From Oceanisphaera sp. IT1-181 (GTDB taxonomy: Bacteria; Pseudomonadota; Gammaproteobacteria; Enterobacterales; Aeromonadaceae), in contig NZ_CP136856.1 of NCBI RefSeq assembly GCF_033807535.1, positions 3,255,001 through 3,319,000 of the forward strand: a stretch of DNA of 64,000 nucleotides. Direction: 5' to 3'. A model generated the notes under the pieces. That model ran no database searches. It saw only the letters and a program-made list of their open reading frames with translations, and was not told where the DNA came from. The position numbers were made by a program, and so were the translations under genes. Below, in pieces: positions 59,778 to 64,000 of the stretch. The number at the start of each line of letters is the position of its first letter. Positions within the stretch are counted from its first letter, which is position 1.

Positions 59778-60671
59778 ATGAGTAAACATCCCAAGCAGCT
59801 GCAAAAACTGCTGCTGTTTCAATTAGCCGGCACGCGCTTATTTGGCTTAGGTACGCTGAAAATTCGCGAAATCATGCCGTTACCTCGCTTGGCCAAACTT
59901 CCCAGTAGTCAGAGTACCGTGATTGGTACCGCCACTTTTAGAGGTTCGGCCCTGCCAGTGATAGATATGGCTGCAGCCATCGGCTATGCGCCGTTAACAG
60001 TTGAAGAGCGCGCCACCGCGTCTGTGATTGTCACCGATGTGAATCGTAAAGAGATAGGCTTTATGGTGCGCAAGGTGCAGCGCATCGTGGAAACCGACTG
60101 GAAAGATGTGTCACCCCCACCCAAGGCGTTAGGCAAAAACGCCTTTATTACTGGGCTGGTGACCATAGATAGCGACTTAATTCAGTTGCTGGATTTAGAG
60201 CTACTGTTGGCCAAAGTCTATCCTGAATCGCTCAATAGCAAAGATGTGCTGCTCAATGATATGGAAGTAGAGACCCTGCGCGGCTTATCGATCCTACTAG
60301 TGGATGACTCCATCGTGGCCCGCAAGCAGTTGAGTGATGTATTGGATCGTAAAAATATCGGCTATCAGGTGACGCATGATGGCAGTGATGCCATGGCGCG
60401 CATCTTAGAAGCGCAAGCCAGCGGCAGGCCGATAGATATTCTAGTGAGCGACATTGAGATGCCGGGGCTCGACGGTTACGAGCTGGCTTTTCAAGTGCGC
60501 AACAATCCTAGCCTGCATCAGCCCTGGATTATTTTGCACTCCTCGCTGAGCAGCGAGATGAGCCTGAGCTATGCGGAGCAAGTAGGTGCCGATAGAGCTT
60601 TGACCAAATTCGATGCCCACGAGCTACTGCACACTATGCTAGGTGCCGCCGCGGTTCGCCAAGCCAACTAG
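59778..60671 (+). CDS. Chemotaxis coupling protein CheV (CheW-receiver fusion)
   Basis: CheV couples chemoreceptors to CheA and can be phosphorylated. The 297-residue protein has an N-terminal CheW domain (about residues 1-160, with KIREIMPLPRLAKLP and TATFRGSALPVIDMAAAIG) and a C-terminal response-regulator receiver (about residues 175-297) with the acidic pair in ILLVDDSI, the phosphorylation Asp in DILVSDIEMPGLDGYEL near residue 236, and the conserved Lys in RALTKFDAHEL. I start at ATG 59778; upstream codons in frame lack a ribosome binding site. No other chemotaxis gene is nearby, which is common for cheV paralogues. Confidence 0.93.
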   Translation: MSKHPKQLQKLLLFQLAGTRLFGLGTLKIREIMPLPRLAKLPSSQSTVIGTATFRGSALPVIDMAAAIGYAPLTVEERATASVIVTDVNRKEIGFMVRKVQRIVETDWKDVSPPPKALGKNAFITGLVTIDSDLIQLLDLELLLAKVYPESLNSKDVLLNDMEVETLRGLSILLVDDSIVARKQLSDVLDRKNIGYQVTHDGSDAMARILEAQASGRPIDILVSDIEMPGLDGYELAFQVRNNPSLHQPWIILHSSLSSEMSLSYAEQVGADRALTKFDAHELLHTMLGAAAVRQAN

Positions 60672-60700
60672 ACAGCTACATAAACAAATAGCTAAATAAA

Positions 60701-60727
60701 AAGGGAAACGCTAAGTTTCCCTTTTTT
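60701..60727 (+). terminator. Terminator of cheV
   Basis: AAGGGAAAC-GCTAA-GTTTCCCTT is followed by five T, about 30 bases after the cheV stop codon. Confidence 0.9.
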
Positions 60728-60802
60728 CATGCTCTGAACCCATCCATCAGCTGTTACGGCAAGCTTTACTCGTTCGCTCCAAGCAACGGATGTTAGCGAC
60801 CA

Positions 60803-61444
60803 TTAGATACCGTACTGCTGACGATACGCTTGTACGCGCACCAAATGTTCGGCCATGGCCGGTTGCTCGCTCAAGTACTCCACCAAGTCGGCCAGCGAAA
60901 TAATGGCGGTGACTTCTGCATTGTAATCGCGCTCAACTTCTTGAATGGCAGATAACTCGCCTTTGCCTTTTTCTTGGCGATCTAGGGCTATCAGCACACC
61001 GGCTAAACTCGCGCCATTAGCAGCTATGATATCCATCGATTCACGAATCGCAGTGCCTGCCGTGATCACGTCGTCCACTAACATGATGCGTCCTTTCAGC
61101 GGACTGCCCACTAAGTTGCCGCCTTCGCCGTGAGTTTTGGCTTCTTTACGGTTAAAGCAATAGGGTACGTCTTGGTCGTGTATTTCTGCTAACTGTACGG
61201 CGGTGGCGCTGGCAATGGGAATGCCTTTGTACGCAGGGCCAAACAGCACATCATATTGAATATTAGCGTCCACTAACGCTGCCGCGTAAAAGCGACCTAA
61301 ACGGGCCAAGTCACGGCCGCTATTAAACAAGCCCGCATTAAAGAAATAAGGGCTAATCCGACCGGATTTCAGGGTAAACTCGCCGAACTTAAGCACATCT
61401 TTGCTCATGGCAAACTCAATAAACTCACGCTGATAAGCTTTCAT
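60803..61444 (-). CDS. pyrE: Orotate phosphoribosyltransferase
   Basis: PyrE joins orotate and PRPP to give OMP in pyrimidine synthesis. The 213-residue protein matches E. coli PyrE. It has FTLKSGRISPYFFNAGLF near residue 19, the catalytic loop KEAKTHGEGG near residue 100, and the PRPP-binding motif MLVDDVITAGTAIRES near residue 120. I start at ATG 61444. It follows rph after 107 bp on the same strand. I could not find the GC-rich attenuator hairpin with a T-run that controls pyrE in E. coli. Confidence 0.96.
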   Translation of the reverse strand: MKAYQREFIEFAMSKDVLKFGEFTLKSGRISPYFFNAGLFNSGRDLARLGRFYAAALVDANIQYDVLFGPAYKGIPIASATAVQLAEIHDQDVPYCFNRKEAKTHGEGGNLVGSPLKGRIMLVDDVITAGTAIRESMDIIAANGASLAGVLIALDRQEKGKGELSAIQEVERDYNAEVTAIISLADLVEYLSEQPAMAEHLVRVQAYRQQYGI

Positions 61445-61551
61445 CAATTTTTCTCTCAAGTGTGTTATCTCGACTCGCAGCTAATGCGGCCATTGCAAAC
61501 CTTAAACATATTTTTGCGAAGAAATCTTTAGTTTTTGTTCTTTACGAATTC

Positions 61552-62274
61552 TTAGGCCGCTATCGCTTGGCGCTGAATGGCCACTAACTCATCTATGGAC
61601 TTACGCGCCAAGGCCAGCATGGCCAGCAACTGCTCATGGGTAAAAGGGGCGCCTTCTGCGGTGCCCTGCACTTCAATCATGTTGCCTTCGGCTGTCATCA
61701 CTACGTTCATATCAGTTTCGGCCGCAGAGTCTTCAGTGTATTCCAAATCCGACACCGCTTGGCCGTCGACCATACCCACCGAAATCGCCGCAACTAGAGT
61801 TTTCATCGGGTCTGTGGTGATCATGCCTTTCGCCTTCATCCACGCCAGTGCTTGGGCCAATGCCACACAAGCGCCGGTAATAGCTGCGGTACGGGTGCCG
61901 CCGTCTGCTTGGATCACATCGCAATCCACCACTATGGTGTATTCGCCTAACTTTTTCAGATCCATGGCCGCACGTAACGAGCGACCAATCAGGCGCTGAA
62001 TTTCCATAGTCCGGCCGCCTTGCTTGCCGCTGGCGGCTTCGCGGTTCATGCGGCTGTGGGTGGAACGTGGCAACATGCCATATTCCGCCGTCACCCAACC
62101 TTGGCCTTTGCCCCGTAAGAAACGCGGTACGCCTTTTACGACCGAGGCGGTGCACAGCACCTTGGTATGACCAAACTCTACCAACACAGAGCCTTCCGCA
62201 TGGCGGGTATAATTAGAGGTGATGGTAACGACGCGCATTTCATCAACCGCGCGGCCGCAGGCTCGTGTAGACAT
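61552..62274 (-). CDS. rph: Ribonuclease PH
   Basis: RNase PH trims the 3' ends of tRNA precursors by phosphorolysis. The 240-residue protein has the full family sequence, with HAEGSVLVEFGHTKVLCTASV near residue 24, REAASGKQGGRTMEIQRLIGRSLRAA near residue 71, the phosphate-binding QADGGTRTAAITGA near residue 120 and DLEYTEDSAAETDMNVVMT near residue 173. The C-terminus is intact, unlike the frameshifted E. coli K-12 allele. I start at ATG 62274 behind TTGGAGAATACC. Confidence 0.97.
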   Translation of the reverse strand: MSTRACGRAVDEMRVVTITSNYTRHAEGSVLVEFGHTKVLCTASVVKGVPRFLRGKGQGWVTAEYGMLPRSTHSRMNREAASGKQGGRTMEIQRLIGRSLRAAMDLKKLGEYTIVVDCDVIQADGGTRTAAITGACVALAQALAWMKAKGMITTDPMKTLVAAISVGMVDGQAVSDLEYTEDSAAETDMNVVMTAEGNMIEVQGTAEGAPFTHEQLLAMLALARKSIDELVAIQRQAIAA

Positions 62275-62439
62275 GGTATTCTCCAATGAGGATAAATCGC
62301 GCGCCGTGAGGCTTAAGCGATTCTTATAAAGACGACATTATAAAGAAACTACCGGCGCATTGCATGTGCTCACCATTGCCGCAAGTCGGTGGCGGTGTCA
62401 CACTTAAGCGCTTCACGTGCAACTAATATTGAGAGCCAC

Positions 62440-63303
62440 ATGATCCACAGTATGACCGCCTATGCGCGACAAGAATTTAAACAAGATTGGGGCACCGCCG
62501 TTTGGGAAATCCGCTCGGTAAACCAGCGCTACTTAGAAATCTACACGCGCTTACCCGAGCAATTTCGCAGCCTAGAGCCGCTAGTGCGCGAAAAACTGCG
62601 TGCCCGTTTACAGCGCGGCAAGGTGGAATGCGGCCTGCGCTTTGAGTCTAACTTGGCTAATCAAGGCCAGTTGCAAATGAATAAAGCACTGGCCAAACAG
62701 CTGATTGAAGGTGCCGACTGGATAATGGAAGAAGCCAGCCAAGGCGCCTTAAATCCAGTCGATATTTTACGCTGGCCGGGTGTAATGGAAGCGCAAGCCC
62801 AAGACATGGACGCGCTGAGCAATGAGCTGATTGCTTGCCTAGATAAAGTGGTGGATGATTTTCTCGACGCTCGCGCCAGCGAAGGTGACAAGCTAAAAGA
62901 TCTGATTGAGCTGCGCTTATCCGGCATCGAGCAAGAAGTCGATAAAGTGAAAACCCAAATGCCCGCCATCATGGCGTGGCAGCGCCAACGCCTGCAAGAC
63001 CGCTTTGAAGAAGCCAAGATTGAACTTGATCCCCAGCGTGTCGAGCAAGAAATGGTGTTATTGGCACAAAAAGTGGACGTGGCTGAAGAGCTAGATCGCT
63101 TAGTGACGCACATTGGCGAAACCCGCAAGATCCTGAAAAAAGGCGGCGCCTGCGGTCGACGATTGGACTTTATGATGCAAGAGTTCAACCGCGAGTCCAA
63201 TACGCTAGGCTCTAAGTCGATCAGCACCGATATAACTAATTCCGCAGTAGAAATGAAAGTATTAATCGAGCAAATGCGCGAGCAGATCCAGAATATCGAA
63301 TAA
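62440..63303 (+). CDS. yicC: YicC-family endoribonuclease
   Basis: YicC/YloC proteins are endoribonucleases linked to sRNA turnover and to stationary-phase and high-temperature growth in E. coli. The 287-residue protein starts MIHSMTAYARQEFKQDWG and has SVNQRYLEIYTRLPEQFRSLEP near residue 26, and the C-terminal GRRLDFMMQEFNRESNTLGSKS near residue 235. I start at ATG 62440 behind GAGAGCCAC; the frame is open 17 codons upstream. It is divergent from rph, as in E. coli. Confidence 0.95.
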   Translation: MIHSMTAYARQEFKQDWGTAVWEIRSVNQRYLEIYTRLPEQFRSLEPLVREKLRARLQRGKVECGLRFESNLANQGQLQMNKALAKQLIEGADWIMEEASQGALNPVDILRWPGVMEAQAQDMDALSNELIACLDKVVDDFLDARASEGDKLKDLIELRLSGIEQEVDKVKTQMPAIMAWQRQRLQDRFEEAKIELDPQRVEQEMVLLAQKVDVAEELDRLVTHIGETRKILKKGGACGRRLDFMMQEFNRESNTLGSKSISTDITNSAVEMKVLIEQMREQIQNIE

Positions 63304-63341
63304 CTATTCTGGCAGCTGCCTATTTCAGGTAAGACGTTACC

Positions 63342-63366
63342 AAGCCCCTATCCAGGGGCTTTTTTA
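63342..63366 (+). terminator. Terminator of yicC
   Basis: AAGCCCCT-ATCC-AGGGGCTT is followed by a T-run, about 40 bases after the yicC stop codon. Confidence 0.9.
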
Positions 63367-63552
63367 TGCGCATATTAAGGCTGCTGCATTAGGATTGATG
63401 CTCTCATTGACCGCGCCGCGCCTTAAGCCCTACCTTGCTAGGATTAATAATGACCACCTAAGCTAGCGCTTTGTATTTGTCGAACGCCAGCCTAGGTATT
63501 AAAGTAAGCCCGCCTTTATTCACCATTTTTATTTTAAACAAGAGCCGCACCC

Positions 63553-64000
63553 ATGCAATTCACCCTAGACGATATCAAACAGATGACCAGCCCTGCAGCC
63601 TTTGCACGAGGTAAGGCCTATTTTGAACAACATAAGGTGATATTTAGCCAACTGGATGCGGCGAATGAGCAGATTGTGGCCGAAGTTGAGGGCACTGAGC
63701 CTTACCCCTATGAGGTGTTCTTATTCTGGGAAGATAAAGAGCTAACATCTGACTGCAGTTGCCCAGTGGGATACAACTGCAAGCATGGAGTGGCGGCCGG
63801 ATTGCACTGGTTAAGCACTCATTCCAAGGCTCAATCAAAGACACAACAACTCACATCAAGTACAGAGCCCGATGCCAGCCTAAACCAGTGGCTAACTACG
63901 CTGTATGATGAGGTTGAGCATCATAATGTTGAGGCGACATTAGTGCCTGGCCGACATTATCTGCTGTATCAGTTGGAAGCAGATCAGGGCCAGCATCAAA
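63553..64000 (+). CDS. SWIM zinc-finger protein, N-terminal part (cut by window end)
   Basis: The reading frame is open from ATG 63553 to the window edge (149 codons). It begins MQFTLDDIKQMTSPAAFARG and has a SWIM zinc-finger motif, CSCPVGYNCKHG (CxC-x6-CxH), near residue 74. This layout, with the SWIM domain at the N-terminus, is typical of SNF2-type DEAD/H helicases, but the helicase part would lie beyond the window and cannot be confirmed. A Ser/Thr/Gln-rich linker follows the motif. Confidence 0.75.
   Translation, partial: MQFTLDDIKQMTSPAAFARGKAYFEQHKVIFSQLDAANEQIVAEVEGTEPYPYEVFLFWEDKELTSDCSCPVGYNCKHGVAAGLHWLSTHSKAQSKTQQLTSSTEPDASLNQWLTTLYDEVEHHNVEATLVPGRHYLLYQLEADQGQHQ

Noticed and set aside
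61445..61551. Pyrimidine-dependent attenuator before pyrE
   Set aside because: The rph-pyrE gap lacks a GC-rich hairpin followed by a T-run, so the E. coli mechanism cannot be claimed here.
1..64000. CRISPR arrays, tRNA or rRNA genes, complete insertion sequences, toxin-antitoxin pairs
   Set aside because: I looked for regular spaced repeats, cloverleaf-like palindromes, transposase motifs and small paired genes, and found none that I could support.

Overview
The window reads as chromosomal DNA of a free-living Gammaproteobacterium. Gene content and order fit the Aeromonadales best (an Oceanisphaera/Oceanimonas-like marine bacterium). This placement is inferred from family resemblance and from neighbourhoods shared with E. 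coli and Vibrio, such as rpmE/priA, ftsN-hslVU-rraA/zapB, waaA-coaD-mutM-rpmGB-radC-coaBC-dut-slmA-pyrE-rph-yicC, trmA/btuB-murI and lexA near ubiCA. No search was run. The window holds no prophage, complete insertion sequence, CRISPR array, rRNA or tRNA that I can see.

Layout. 1-7.5 kb: a membrane-anchored RRM protein, murI, btuB under a cobalamin riboswitch, a sorAB-type sulfite dehydrogenase pair, a divergent PduO-like cobalamin adenosyltransferase homologue, and trmA. 7.5-17.5 kb: a short malic enzyme, a decayed thermonuclease pseudogene, rpmE, priA, argS behind a possible structured leader, ftsN, hslVU and rraA. 17.5-21.8 kb: zapB, cysE, fieF, trmL and a DinF-type MATE transporter, with GTGAGG-rich intergenic repeats. 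21.9-30 kb: a complete heme-A cytochrome c oxidase operon (subunits II, I and III, Cox11, SURF1, a small Cys-x-x-Cys membrane protein, heme A synthase, heme O synthase, Sco) whose subunit II carries a fused cytochrome c domain. 30-34.2 kb: lexA with two SOS boxes, ubiC-ubiA, an orphan FliL-like protein and glpE-glpG. 34.3-41.9 kb: the branched-chain amino acid ABC transporter livKHMGF and the threonine catabolic pair kbl-tdh, preceded by a TetR-type regulator gene. 42.8-53 kb: the lipopolysaccharide core locus (hldD, waaF, waaA, kdkA and six further glycosyltransferases), with strongly AT-rich genes in its middle. 53.1-63.3 kb: the conserved coaD to yicC block, with mscS and cheV genes inserted. 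The right edge cuts a SWIM zinc-finger gene.

How the genes work together. The oxidase operon supplies its own heme A (CyoE, CtaA), copper delivery (Sco, Cox11) and assembly factors. SorAB would pass electrons from sulfite to cytochrome c and so to such an oxidase. BtuB and the adenosyltransferase-like protein suggest a B12-linked corner. kbl-tdh degrade threonine to glycine and acetyl-CoA next to an amino-acid importer. hldD, the heptosyltransferases, WaaA and KdkA together build the inner core, and the AT-rich transferases probably set strain-specific outer core sugars.

The least explained structures are a nested imperfect inverted repeat of about 255 bp between coaD and mutM (53642-53895), a stem-rich element before argS (12246-12348), the divergent adenosyltransferase homologue, and the membrane-tethered RRM protein. 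I saw no convincing entirely new multi-gene system.
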